Below, piece after piece: positions 34,541-46,898 of a stretch of DNA of 64,000 bases. Below the pieces are notes generated by a model. The model was not told where the DNA came from and searched no databases. It saw only the letters and a list, made by a program, of their open reading frames with translations. Position 1 is the stretch's first letter. Each line of letters begins with the position of its first letter. The DNA comes from Humulus lupulus (lineage: Eukaryota > Streptophyta > Magnoliopsida > Rosales > Cannabaceae). A program made the translations under genes and the position numbers. The stretch is taken from contig NC_084802.1 of NCBI RefSeq assembly GCF_963169125.1, forward strand, positions 31,278,107 to 31,342,106, written 5' to 3'.

Positions 34541-35560
34541 TTAAGAAGAAGGAGCGTTCTCATTGGCCTTCTCAGCATCTTCCTTGGCCTTCTCAGCATC
34601 GGCATCATCCCTGGCTCCCTCTGCCTCATCTCGAGCAGCCTCCTCCTCATCAAGTCGAGCTTTCCATTTAGCCACGAGCTTTGCTTCAAGAGGGCCTAAG
34701 AAGCTGGTGTCGAGGTCGACATTGTTGGCCCAGATTCTGTACATGGCCAAGTCGACTGCCCAGTCCTTCTTCTCCTTAAACTCTTCAAGAAAACGAGCCT
34801 TTTCACCCTCCATGATCTCGAAAGTGTCAGCCTTCTCTTCTTCAAGCTTGGCATTGATCTCCTTGGCCCGAGCATTCTCCTTCTCGAGCTCCGCGAGCTA
34901 GGCATTCAGCTTTTCAAGCTCGGATGTCTTGGCCTTTAGCTCCTTAGCTCCTGCCTCCACCTTTGCCTTTGTGGCCTTGAGATCGTCACTCAGTTTGAGT
35001 TGGAGATCCTTCGCCTCCTGAGCAAAAGCCATACTCGAGTGGACCTCATTGATCAACTTATAATTAAGCTGAGCAAAGACAGTAAGAGTCTGATATACGA
35101 GGAAATCAAATTAGCATATGGACCAAGTATAAATACAGCTAATAGCGAGAGAAGAAAGGTTACTGCAGTAGTGAGCTCGATGCTCTTCTCGTAAAGAGTG
35201 TTGCAATCTCGGGCATTGTTAAGGAACTGCCACTGAGGAGCGTCAAAGCTGCCAAAACTCTGGCCCACCCGAGACAGAACATCCGAGCCTAGGCTCGGTG
35301 TCCGAATCTGGATAAAGGGCGACCCTTTGTTTTTTCCTTTTCCCTTCTTCGACCTCGTCTATCTGACGTCGGAAGTGGTCTCGAATGTCCTCTTGCTCAC
35401 GCCTCAGTCCGTGCTCCCGAATCAAGCACTGGTTTCGAGTAAAAGGAGACTCCGGGCTCGAAGCTACTGGTGAATAAGGAATCGAGAGCTTTGACCCCCA
35501 CCACTTTCCTGAATTCTGCGGCATCTAACAAGAAAGCAAAAAAGTGAGGGCCAAGCGAAC
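34541..35560 (-). pseudogene. Antisense coiled-coil gene carried by the Tat element
   Basis: On the minus strand a frame reads from about 35073 down to 34541 and ends with an Ala/Glu/Lys-rich helix (KAKEDAEKANENAPSS, stop at 34541-34543). Long heptad-like Leu/Glu/Lys stretches at about 34600-35010 indicate a coiled coil. One in-frame stop lies near 34900. Upstream, a second frame segment (about 35268-35161) ends at GCA|GTAACC and the next starts after CTCAG at about 35073, so a phase-0 GT-AG intron of about 87 bp fits. Another segment at about 35560-35250 is frameshifted against it. Tat elements are known to carry extra ORFs, some antisense. Function is unknown. Confidence 0.6.
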
Positions 35561-35639
35561 AAGAAATAATGAGATAAATAGAATGCCCAAGTTCGAATGA
35601 TCGAAGCTGCAAGGCAGGCTCGATCCAAAGGATGAGGCC

Positions 35640-36488
35640 AATCTCAGAGCGTGTATTCCACCGAAAGGAAAGAAGATGGACATGTTATTGGAAATCCCAA
35701 TATTTCAGGGAAAAAAGGTGGCGGTTATTCAAAAAGTGATATTTTTGGGAATCATGCATTCTTTAAAAAAAACCCCGATTTTGTACCCAATATCTTGGTG
35801 TGCAAGATATGTCCTCTGAAATTTGAAAACTTAGAAAAAGAACCATATTTGGGTCTCTTTGCACATGAACTGGGTTTGGAACCAATAATGTTAGAACCTA
35901 AATCTAATATTTTTTAGCCGAAACAATCTAGTTCATTAAACTAATGAATGGACCAACAAAATCCTAGTGCCCAAGGTGCAACAGAAAACTTACACAATAC
36001 GATCGACGAAAACAGAGAAATGGATGATTATATAAGCGGCTGCAAGTACGATCTCACAGAATCAAAGAGTCCAACATTGCTTTGTCTTCTCGGCTTGGAG
36101 AACATGCAAGAAATGGGCAAGGAGTTTTCTGGTTTTTCTTTCTTTCTTTTTTTCTCTCTGTAATTTTTAACGTGAAAGTAAAAAAGAAGAAGATGACTAG
36201 AGTCCTATTTATAAGCCCGTGGAAATGTAAAGGGTCGGATTAATCTGGGCCATTGGCCAGATTCCGTATCAGATCAAGTGGCTAGGAACCTGTGAGTTGA
36301 TAATACCATAAAGAATGGCAGACAGATAGACGTGGGCAGGTTTCCAAGGTACTCAAGTACTTTGAGTGATCAATACCCAGCTGACATGTGTCCACACTTG
36401 AGTATGTTTGATGGTACGGTTCCCAATGGAAGTAGTTCAAAAGTTTCCTTCTCATAGGATTCGAACTAATACTTTTGAGGGGGTAAAT
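35640..36488 (+). other. Non-coding 3' region and polypurine tract of the Tat element
   Basis: Short chance frames only. The stretch ends with TTTTGAGGGGGTAAAT at 36473-36488, a polypurine tract next to the LTR start TGTTACACCC at 36489. On the minus strand this may be the promoter and 5' untranslated part of the antisense gene, with a TATATAAT-type site near 36029-36034. Confidence 0.6.
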
Positions 36489-39400
36489 TGTTACACCCAG
36501 ATTTCGAGATAAGAAATTATGACCTCGAAGGCTGGACTCGTCGAGTGTGAGATCGAGATATATAAAAACGTATGTTCATGGTCCAGTTGTAAAACCCCCG
36601 AAGCAAGACGGCAATTGTAACGCCCTGGATAGGCAAGACCGTTACACTGTGTGTTTATAAAGTGCCAGACTCGCTAATCAAGTCATTAAAGTAAAAGCGT
36701 GTTACTGAAATAGTAGAGGAACTAGGGTTAAAAGTGTTTTGGTCTCAAAAGTACGTTTTCATTACTAAACATTGTTTACGTACATGGGATCCCAAAATTG
36801 ACAGTTTAAAAGCCATTTACACGTTTAGATACATCAACTGGCCATACTAAGGCAAAAGCGAGTTGTTAGGTAATCTCTGTCCTGACACACTTCTCGACCG
36901 TGGTGATCGAACGGCTGGCTATGTACATTTCACCTCGGAGCTCTCCACCTCAGGCCTGGTCCAGCTTGCCCTTGCCCTTACCTGCACCACGAAGCACCCG
37001 TGAGCTAAGGCCCAGCAAGAAAACATAGAAACAACAGAGCATGAACAACTAGCAACAAACGAATTACACTTATAGCATCTCATCAACTCAAGTGTATCAT
37101 CAATCAAGTATTTCATATACTAAGCATCTCATCAAATACATAATGCACAGACGATAACCAGGGCTAGCGCTCACAGGCAGCTCCCTCTGTTATCCTTTTA
37201 TTTCCGGCACTCAATGGCCAATTCGCGCTCCGTGCGCTAAACTCATGAGCGGTACTCTTAGACCGCTTATACGTGTCCCTTGGCATAATACCAACGATGA
37301 CACAATACAACTTTCGGGAGCACTTAGTCCCATTCACAACCATACATTCGGGTGCAGTTTTCTTACCTTTCAATTCAATAGCTTTAATCCTTCGACACCT
37401 TGAGCACGATCCCACTCGAGCCCTAGCGCTCACCTAAACACAATCATGGCCAAAGTCAACATCAACCCTCAAGTTCAAAACCCAGCCCCGGGGCCAATCC
37501 CGAGCCCCCGGGATGACCTAGTTCCACCAAACAAGGTGGTGGAACCAAACCCCAAACCTTAGGTCAAAAACCCTTGCAAATTACCCTAAAATCCCCTTCA
37601 GAAGGCAGGGTAGCGCTACAGCGCTCTTGGGAGGGCGCTATAGCGCTACAGACAGAAGCCAAAACCCTTCCAGCAAAATGGCCTAGCGCTACAGCACCCA
37701 AAGGCTAGCGCTGTAGCGCTAGTCACAGACAGCCCAACACCCAAAATTTCCCTTATGCGATTTTCTCGAGCCAACCTCAACCAAACCTCTTCCAACTCTT
37801 ACCCAAACTTAAAAACAACCTCATGACCACACTCCACTCATCCCAAACACCCTAACCATCTAAAATCCAAGCACATGCAATCACAAACTCAAAATTCACC
37901 ATAGCCACCTCCAAACTCTAAAACCCAACATAAACCAGCTGAACATCAGAACTAAAGCTTAGAATTCATACCTTTGATAGAATTTCGCCCACAAGTTATC
38001 CCTAGGCTCCCTTGGCTTGCTACTCCTCAACCCTAAGCCTGAATTCCCCAAAGTTCCATTCAATTCAATTCAAGCACCACAACTTAAAAACCAGAAACAG
38101 AAATGGATGAACTCTAGAACCTTACCTCAAGTGTTGGTGAAACCCTGCTAAACCTCTGTCAATTCCTTAGTCTTAGGTCAAGATCCTTGATGTTTAGTTA
38201 TCCCAGCTCTCCTCTAAGCTTTACTCCAGAAATTCTCAAGAAACAGATGAAGGAAAGTATAAACCGACTTTAGAGAAACTCTCTCTGTTTTCCCTCTTCC
38301 TTTTCCCTTCTTTTTCAGACTTCCTTGATATTCTATAAATTCCACTAACTTAAAACCTCAGTAATACCCATCCTTAAGAGTCCAATGACCTTTATACCCT
38401 CCCAATTAACTCTAATCCTTTAGTCCACTTAAGGGCATTTTAGTCATTTTACCTAATTCCCGCTACTTCCTCGAATGTCTCTATTATTTCCCGCTTAATT
38501 CCCGATACCTAATTAATCACCAATAGCATTCCTCAATGTTACAATAATCTCCAGCTCATCCACTAAATTCCCATTTACACCCGTGAGCTCACCCCGAGCC
38601 GGGTATAAATCCCCGCTATGACTTTTCCGCTACTTAGCTCACTAGGATCGTCTCGAGTCACAGATCGCAGATATATCCACATAATAATGTGGTCTCAACA
38701 ATTATCACATATATCAAAGCAGTTATGCCCTTAATGGCCAAAATTACGATTATGCCCTTCTACCCTAATCTGGGCCTACATGCATACAAACACGCATAGT
38801 CATGCATCTCAAGTACTTAAGTAATCATATAACATGCTTTAAATCATAATTATACATCTTAATCACTAAAATCACACGTAATCTCCATTATGCCCTCCAG
38901 GCATGCTAATCAAGGTCCTTAAGCCTTATTAGCGAATTTGGGTCGTTACAGCAATCTCGAAGATGTAACCTCGAGATTCTTTCTAAGCTCGAAAGAGCAT
39001 AGCATCTGGATACATCCATTAGCGAGTGCCTTCAGACTGAGTAGTCCGAGCTTAAAGAGCACATGCTCGAAATGTGACAGCCTCGATGGTATTTATCTGC
39101 TCCGAGCAGGTCTTGGAATAAGACGGCCAGTTCGTAACCTGTCCGTAAACCTTGACTAACGCGATGCTAGTTGCTGACCTCAGAGATTTGATGAGTCATC
39201 TGATGTAACACGTTCTGTACATTTAAAGATATTTATTGTTGTAACATCCCAACATTAAAGGGATATTAACAAGTCTGTTATCCGTTTCCTGGTCTTCAGG
39301 GGATGTTTCCTTGTGTATAGGAGTTACAACATTTAATATCATTATTTCAATTAATATGCATAACTATCTTCCCGAAATATGTGGGAATGAACTCTGAAAA

Positions 39401-39656
39401 CTCTCTATAAATAGAGAGGTCATGAACACTTGTAAAGGATGGATCTTTTGATATCTTGAGAGAGAACTCTGGGGAATTCATCTCTAAAGGATTTCCAGAA
39501 AACTCCAAGTCCTAATAAAATAGACTCATGGACTAGGCAGATTTAACTGCTGAACCACGTAAAACCCTTGTTGTTCCACCATACTATTCATCTGCACCAC
39601 AGCTCATATTGTTTAAATTGCTCTATGTTTTAAGTTGACGAAAAACAGCGTCAACA
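36489..39656 (+). mobile_element. 3' LTR of the Tat element, split by a solo LTR
   Basis: It starts TGTTACACCCAGATTTCGAG, ends CAGCGTCAACA at 39656, and is split at 36615/38956 by the Tekay-type LTR. Its own length is about 828 bp. It overlaps the truncated 5' LTR over about 540 bp with a low number of differences by eye, so the Tat insertion is relatively recent compared with the chromovirus. Confidence 0.93.
36616..38950 (-). mobile_element. Solo LTR of the Tekay-like family, nested in the Tat 3' LTR
   Basis: The TSD GCAAT is at 36611-36615 and 38951-38955. Ends are TGTAACGCCCTGG and TTTGGGTCGTTACA. It is the reverse-oriented relative of 25675-28000 and the two share long blocks, for example AGTGCCAGACTCGCTAATCA against its complement. 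Its palindrome cluster at 37611-37722 is made of TAGCGCTA / AGCGCT units, different from the other copies. Confidence 0.95.
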
Positions 39657-41511
39657 AGGATCATCTACATTATCCTTAAAACAATAATATTCCTACAGTT
39701 ATGTAATCACCAAATAGTTAAATTTAATGAGTTATAAATCATAAAAATATACTTGGCATCCATAATTCCTCAAACTAAATAGAATAGCAAAACTCCAACA
39801 TAATATACCTTAATAGAATCAGGAATAATTCACAAGTCATACACTTAACCTTGAACCTGAAACCTTAAAGAAAACTAGATTGGACTAAAGTAGGAGACAT
39901 CCAGAATTTGGATCCCTATCCATCCTGATATCCATCAATCTCAAATTGAGCATTCTACTGGAAGGGATAAATAGGGGTGAGCTTATAAATCCTAGTAGGA
40001 ATACAACTATTCACAAAGGACCCAGAGTTTTAATAAAAAGTCATGCACGATTAGATTTTAAAACAAAACATATCATCATCACATGTAAACAAAGACATAG
40101 AGACCACACATAATCACAAGAGCATAGCTACAAGTGCACATCACACAATCCACTAGATCCCTAGTGTCCGTTCCCCACCATAGAAAACCAACATGCTAAA
40201 CCGGGTAGCCAGACCTGATAACCACCATAAGGGGGAGGCTCAGAACACTTTCTGTATATAGATGCTAAGTATTTATACCTACAGGTGAGTGGACACCTGA
40301 TCTACCTATGATGACATAGAGACTAGGTCGTGAAACAATAACATGCACAAATCATGATCACTATATATGGCTCTCAACAGTATAACCAAAAGCAGGTAAA
40401 CATGAATAACAATAAACATATTCCCTTTTAGTTTAGAAAATTGGGTAGCATAATGAATACATTTGAATAAAACCCAAAAAGCATAACCTACATCAATATG
40501 TATATAAAAAGTATAGTTGGCACATAGTGCCCTCAGAACATTCTAGAAAAATATGTAGATTAAGTTTTCCATTTTTCACACATTTTATAAATATCAAAAT
40601 CAGAATATGTTTAATGCACTCCAATACAAATAAAATAATTCTAAGAACCAAGTTGAGTCCCTACCTCTAGATACGATCATTTGATAATTCTCCGAGACGC
40701 TCCCTAGCTTAACGATAATCCTAATGTGATTAATCCAATTAAAATATCACATTGTTCCTACGTGCATCAAATGAGTAAATGATTGTCATCATTGAATTAT
40801 TTATTTAAAATTGTGTCCAACGACATATAATACAACTATATTTAAAATTTCAAGTTCTAGAACCTCACCCAAGTGGTGAACATTAGCAGTTGGCTGCAGT
40901 GAGTGGTCCACCTAAAATGTCGACGAAGATAGGTGTGGCATATATCAAAACGATCCTCTAGATGAGTACATCACACATGTGCAACCCGTTTGCCCAAATA
41001 ACCACCAGTGTTGCCGAAAAATGCTTCCAAAGGGGCAGAGATACCCAAAATCTCACCGAAGAAAAATGTCGAGTTGACCAGTATGACTTAGTGGAAGATG
41101 TTCCCCTCTTTATGCTGGTTCAAATGGAACCAACTATTCACCGAGCGGTGGCTGGAAAAAGCATTCAAAATTTGAATGGTGAAACTTTGACTAGCGACTC
41201 TGGGAAAATGACGGCGAGTGAGAGGCTGGCCCTTGGTGGCTGACTTCGTCGATGGCTGGTGAACACTTTTGGGCAGCGCGTAGCAGCATATGGTGGTCTA
41301 AAAATTGTCACCCATGGTATCTTCCATGGCTGCTAAGGAGAAGAAAATAAAAAGAAAGAAGAAGAAATAGAAGGAAGGAAGAGAGAGAGAGAGAAAGGTA
41401 GTGTCATGGGAGAGAAAAGAAAAAGAGATAAAAAAATTTTAATATAAAAAGTGGGTACCACCACTTAAAAGAAATAGTATAATAATCATAAAAAAAAATG
41501 GGAGTTTTACA
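39657..41511 (-). mobile_element. 3' LTR of family D gypsy, copy A (remainder)
   Basis: It continues the LTR stub at 24699 after the Tat insertion and matches the solo LTR at 59096-61069 from AACAATAATATTCC onward. On the minus strand it starts TGTAAAACTCCCA at 41511, preceded by the polypurine run AAGGAGGGAAGAA at 41512-41524. Its frame at 40962-41243 and those in its sister copies are chance ORFs. Confidence 0.85.
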
Positions 41512-43779
41512 TTCTTCCCTCCTTAAAAAATTTTTGTCCCGCAATTTAGTACTACATCCTCACGAAGATAATCTAAACATACAAGGACACTTCACATAAG
41601 CACACACCTCCGTCTCTAACTCCAACTCCCAAAGAATTCCCTCTTTTCTAGGAATCCACCATTAGACCCTAATTATTGTAATTTTCCATGTTCCTTTGCA
41701 CATTTAACTCGCTTTTCAAAATTCTAAAAAGCTTTCTTCGTAAACCATATATTTCTGATGATGGACAACCTCCTATCTAATAAGGTGCGATGGGTATGGA
41801 TTATACTTCCTCAACATTGACACATAAGACTCATTGTGAGCATTCCCCAATTGTGCTAGTAAATTCAATCGGTAAGTGATCTTCTTAACCCCTTCGATAA
41901 CCTTGAAAGGTTTTACATAAATCAGGGCTAGCTTACCCTTCATTCTAAACCTTGTTACACCACACATGAGAGTAACTTTCCATAAGAGATAGTCACCAAC
42001 CTCAATCTTGACTTCTCGTCGATGGAAATCTAGATAACTATTCTGGTGACTTTGAACAACCTTAAGTCCTTGTATGGTCTCAGTATTGCTTACTATGTTA
42101 GCAAAAATCTAATGTCCAACGATGACATGTTCGTCCATTCATGTTCAACAGAAGGGCAATCTACATGGTCTCCCACATAGATTCTCATAGGGAGTCATTT
42201 TGTATATATATATATAATCAAGAAATTTAGTTTCCAAGTAAACTCCACTCACCACGTGTGATTCCAAGTATTCCAAGTAACTTCCAAAATCCAAGACACA
42301 ATAACGAAGCATGTTTTGCGGAATCCTTACTGTATTCTCAGACTATCCAACAATCTAAGGATGGGAAAAATACTTAAGTCCAATTCAATCTCTAAATATT
42401 TCTACAATGCTCACCAAAATCTTGATGGGAAACAAGGATCTCAAACTGGTACCATGCTCAAGGATATCTATTGTAGTTGACTACACTATGTACATATAGT
42501 CGGGTAAATAGTAACTTTTATTTTTTTGCAACTTAGTGAATGAGTCATCAATCATCCAACAACACCATGCCTTAAAAGCATCAAGGAAAACCATTGAAAA
42601 AATTTATGGTGAACTTGTCTCATTTACATTCTAGTTTAAGCAAGCTCGAGTATCTCTGGTGCATAGCCTTAACCTATTGGCACCCAAATACTTAGCAACA
42701 AAGTCGGTCATACTTCATGCCTACTTACTGGTGTCGTCTCTTCATGTCTTAGTACATCTTTATACTTTCAACATGTACGACAAGTTAAGACTTATGACCT
42801 CGACCATAGCATAGTCTTTCGAATTATGAATATATGCAACAACCAATCATCCCTTATGAAATAAAATACTTTTGGCATTTACCGTCTGTCCATCCGAATG
42901 CTTGAAAATTTGGATTTGATTCTAAAAAGTCTCAATTCCTTATCTTGCCATTGGCAATGTCTAACTTGCTTAAGTAGCATTGTTGTAATCACCACGTAAT
43001 AGAGACAAGCTATCTCTTCTCTCTCATAGTATTGCAAGTTATAATCATCCACTGTGATTGTTCTATTTTAGTTCTTAAGAGCCAAACATGCCAAAGTACT
43101 ATGAGATTTTCACTTTAATACATGTACCACCATATTGGATTTCTCCCAGATAATACTATTGGGATGAAATCATAACCTTTCAAGTACCCTACCCATCTTT
43201 TTATCTCATCTTTAAGTCTTTCAGTGAAGAGGAAATTCATATTTCTATGGTCAATAATAGGTCTTAAACTTCATCCCATATAAGTAACGTCTCAAACAAT
43301 TTAAGGCAAAATCGATACCTACAAGCTCTCAATCATGCATGAGCAATTCTTTTCATGGGACTTCAATTGGTGTGTAGCATCAATGAAAAATCTTACTACA
43401 TTGAACAAGTGTCTCCCCAAGACACACCAGAATAACTTGTGAAAATGCATCACTATTAGGAATAGTTGTTACACGTGCGGTGCCCAACCTTTTATCTAAT
43501 TCTTTGATAGGTTTTTTTTTTCACAACTTTCATCCCACACCAATCAATGTCCTACCTTGTCAAGTTTTGTAAACGACATAACAACTCTCGAGAACTTTCA
43601 ACAAACCGATGATAGTGACCCTCTATCCGAACCATCCATGGATATTGACCGCACTCTTTGATTAATATTTCCATTGCAAGATAGATCTAGCCTTGCATGA
43701 TCCACAACAATATATTCCTAAAATATTACATGTTTAAAGAATTTAATCTCGATAATCCAGAAGTCGCACTTACTTTCTT
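41512..43779 (-). pseudogene. Decayed gypsy pol of family D, copy A (integrase to RNase H)
   Basis: On the minus strand the integrase C-terminal module ends with HNESYVSMLRKYNPYPS at about 41785-41840 and includes TRFRMKGKLALIYVKPFKVI at about 41895-41960. Upstream, degraded integrase core and RNase H remain (a TDHRNMNFLFT-like block near 43230-43260). Stops and frameshifts are many. The segment is cut at 43779 by the family C LTR. It is nearly colinear with 49498-51768 in copy B. Confidence 0.8.
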
Positions 43780-45756
43780 TGTAGTGTCCCAGAATTTTTA
43801 CTTAGCTAGATCATAGTAGTAGTAGTTGTTGTTGTAGTATGTTAGATTTAGTGGATTTTGGTTTAAGCCGGGACTTAGTTGGAAACTCATAGCAACAGTT
43901 ATGGATTTTATACGTTTAACCTATAGTTTAGAAATAATAATTATAACATAAGGTTTGATTAATATTGTTGGTCCTAGAAATATTATTTATTATAACCTAA
44001 GGTTTAGATAGAATTTATAAGAGCATGACACTAGTCATAATCATGTTTATTAAGGATTGAAGTATTTTGATGAATATTTTAATTAAAAGAAAGATCTAGA
44101 AGCTCTAGAACCTTCTAGCAGCTGTTAGGATCACGTTTTGACTTAGTCAAAGTTGTTTTATCAATTCAAAATATGCTGAAAAAGTCAAATATGTGTTTGA
44201 TATATTGCAGCTATATGGGTCGATATATCGCCTATGGAAGATACAGATAACACGTCGACTTCGCACGAACGATCGAACAGGGCTCGGGAAAATGGTCTAG
44301 GCGATATATCGCCCAGGGTAGGTGATATATCACCCCTGGTGCATCATTTTTTAATCTTGAGGATTTTAAAATTTAAAAATAGCCTTAATCACTTGGACCT
44401 GCCTTTGAACGATTTTGACCGAGTTCTGGGCATCTGTTGAACGAAAATTCAAATCTTTTTCATTTTATATTCATTTATTTATTCAAATTAAAAGGGGCTA
44501 GTTTCACTCCTTGAAATCTATAAATAAGACCTAGTACTCAACCATTTTCTTCATTCTCCAAGCATTCTTCAGAGCCTTCAAGTTGCTAAGGTTACTATAG
44601 AGAGAAACACTTGGGTTTTGGGTTAAAAAGCTTTTCCAATCTAAGCTTTTCTAAACACTTGGGAAGTGAGATATATTGTGATTTCGGTATCGAGGTGTAG
44701 ATCAAGTCATAAGATCATCTAAGGTATTCTTATCCTTAAGTTCAGTTTTCATAGTTCTTGAGTTTTCTTTTACTTTCTTTCAGATCCTAACTCTTGTTTA
44801 TGATTCTTGATTAAGAGTTTAAGTTTCTTGGAACTTAAGGTTCTTTTTGGTAAGTTTCTACTTGGATGGTTTAGTTTTCTTTTCATCTCTTTTCTTTAGA
44901 AACTCACCATTCTTACTGTTGGTTTTAGGAGTGTTCCAAATCCCGTTCTTGTCTCCATTTCCCGGTTTTTGGTAAAGAAAATAGTATAGATTATATGTGT
45001 TTATATGTTTATGTTATGATATGTTTTATGCTATAATATGTATATGTATAAATATGTTTTGTAGTCCTTGGGCATATGACTTGCTTAGATAGCAAGCCCC
45101 AAGAATATGTTTTGTAATCGCTTGGGAGAATGAGTTGCTTAGATAGCAAGCATAAATAATTTTTATGATTTTGATGGTTTATAGTTATGATTTACCCTAC
45201 CTCGATTAGTAGACTGAGGACCTAGATAGTTTTATCACATGTCATGTCAATGAGTTAATGGCCATTAATATTGTAGTCCTATATGTTATATGTTTTATAG
45301 TATATGTTTATGTTGTAGTCTTATGTTTATGATTTATGATATATGTTGTTAGTAGATTTACTTTGTTGGGCATTAGGTTCATTAATTTATTTTTAGCTTG
45401 CAGAAAAATGAATATGGAAGGCGGAAAGATTCATGGTAGCTTGGCTTGTGTGTTGAGGATGAATGAATTGAATGGACTGCGTGACAATCGAGGATGACGT
45501 TATTTTTAAGTCTTTTGAATTATATTTTGATGTATTTCCGCAATTAGTATTTAAACATTAAAGTTTATGTTTTTATGTATTAAACAGTGGGTACCCATAT
45601 CGTATTTTATATTTCATATTTTACTTTGTATTTTGCACAATATTTATTTTGGGGTTTTAAATAAAGTTAATTATTTCTTATGTATGTTTCCCAAAATAGT
45701 AACTATGTCTAGTAGTTTTAATGGTCCAAGGTCTTAGAAATAGTTGGGTCATTACA
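43780..45756 (+). mobile_element. 5' LTR of gypsy family C
   Basis: It begins TGTAGTGTCCCAGAATTTTT and ends TAGTTGGGTCATTACA, followed at once by a tRNA-Met-type primer site. It is homologous to the solo LTR at 18119-20174. Four GATATATC palindromes lie at about 44199-44334. A short duplicated block (GCTTAGATAGCAAGC twice) lies at about 45085-45155. Confidence 0.93.
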
Positions 45757-45758
45757 GT

Positions 45759-45772
45759 TGGTATCAAAGCCA
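45759..45772 (+). promoter_or_regulatory. tRNA-Met-type primer-binding site
   Basis: TGGTATCAAAGCCAGG differs by one base from the classic initiator-tRNA primer site TGGTATCAGAGCC and begins 2 bases after the LTR end. Confidence 0.88.
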
Positions 45773-45907
45773 GGTTCATATGCATGAAGTTCTCCTTGGT
45801 ACACACGCACAAACTCCGAATCTAACCATCAATGTAAGTGTTTATGTTTATTATGCTTATGTTTATGTTTATAGCTAACGTTTTAGCCATTATGTTTTCA
45901 GTTAAGA

Positions 45908-46375
45908 ATGGATGGAGCCTTGACCTATCAGGATATCCAAGCCATTAAGGTATTGAAAAGGATTAGAGAGCCAAGGAATACAGTAGGAGTGTTAGAAAAA
46001 ATCACTCAGAGATTGATCTTATTCCACAAGGAGATAGTTCACCTTCAGACTACTAAACAAATTATGATGAGAGCTACAGAACAATATGTCTTAGTAATTA
46101 GGCTTTTTAAAGATTCTTCTTCTGTAATTTCAACATTAGAAGAAATATGGGAGACTATAGATGATGATGATGATTTAACGGTAGCTATGAGATATTATTT
46201 TCTCATACTTAGGTTCACCTCAAAGATGGAATTTCATTTTACTAATAAGCAAAAGCATATAATCTTTATGAATCTTCGCCGAGGAAATTTTGAGGTCCAA
46301 GATAATGAGGAATATGAAGAAATAGATGACGATATGCTAGATGAAGGGTCAAATGTAGAAGATCCTAATTTTTAG
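45908..46375 (+). CDS. Extra ORF upstream of gag in gypsy family C, unknown function
   Basis: An ATG opens an uninterrupted 155-codon frame lying between the primer-binding site and gag of the same element. The protein is predicted helical, with an acidic C-terminal tail (EEYEEIDDDMLDEGSNVEDP, about residues 133-152) and an Asp run (DDDDD) near residue 88. No zinc knuckle, protease or transmembrane segment is visible, and I do not recognise a family. It stays open while gag just downstream has many stops, which may be chance. It could be an accessory ORF of the retrotransposon or captured host sequence. Confidence 0.5.
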   Translation: MDGALTYQDIQAIKVLKRIREPRNTVGVLEKITQRLILFHKEIVHLQTTKQIMMRATEQYVLVIRLFKDSSSVISTLEEIWETIDDDDDLTVAMRYYFLILRFTSKMEFHFTNKQKHIIFMNLRRGNFEVQDNEEYEEIDDDMLDEGSNVEDPNF

Positions 46376-46898
46376 ATTCACCCTAGTTATGTTAGTTTAT
46401 TTATTTTGCATTTATAATTGTACTTAGTGAAAACATTTTCCAAATGAATATTATTGTTATTTTTGAATGACATGTATGAGTTTGATTTTTTTACAATCAT
46501 AATAAAAAATAAATTTAATGCATAACGATTGAGTTCGGTGAAGGTGGATACAAATCAATGGACCGGGTTCTATATTGAGAGTTTAGGGGGCCATAGTAGT
46601 GGGAACAATTTTACTGATCCCAACCCTCCCTCAATATGGTTAACTTTGGAACAACGACGAGTTTCGAGTCTGAGAATTAAGTCATATAGGATGATTAGAA
46701 ACAGACTTAGAAATAATAAAGATGGCTTATTTTCTAAGTATAAAAACACACCCTAATCATAAAGAAGGCTTACATAATTCTTCATAAGAAATCATAACTA
46801 AGAGGTCCGAGTTATGTTTGCTTAGTTTAAGTTTTGCCTTAGAACCTATTAGGGTGAGTTCTAACATGTTTTTCTCAACTGTTAGAACTTTGCTGAAG
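46376..46898 (+). other. Spacer between the extra ORF and gag
   Basis: A frame from about 46529 to 46756 without an ATG start reads a basic, Ser/Arg-rich stretch. The rest is AT-rich untranslated leader. Nothing firm can be assigned. Confidence 0.5.

Larger units (their letters stand above)
24741..39656 (+). mobile_element. Tat-lineage Ty3/gypsy element, nested and decayed
   Basis: The order is 5' LTR (truncated), primer site, gag, protease, RT, RNase H, second (archaeal-type) RNase H, integrase, tandem repeats, antisense ORF, polypurine tract, 3' LTR. The dual RNase H is the hallmark of the Tat lineage (Retand/Ogre-like). Two Tekay-type solo LTRs lie inside it (25675-28000 and 36616-38950). 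No TSD is found because the left edge is deleted. Confidence 0.9.
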
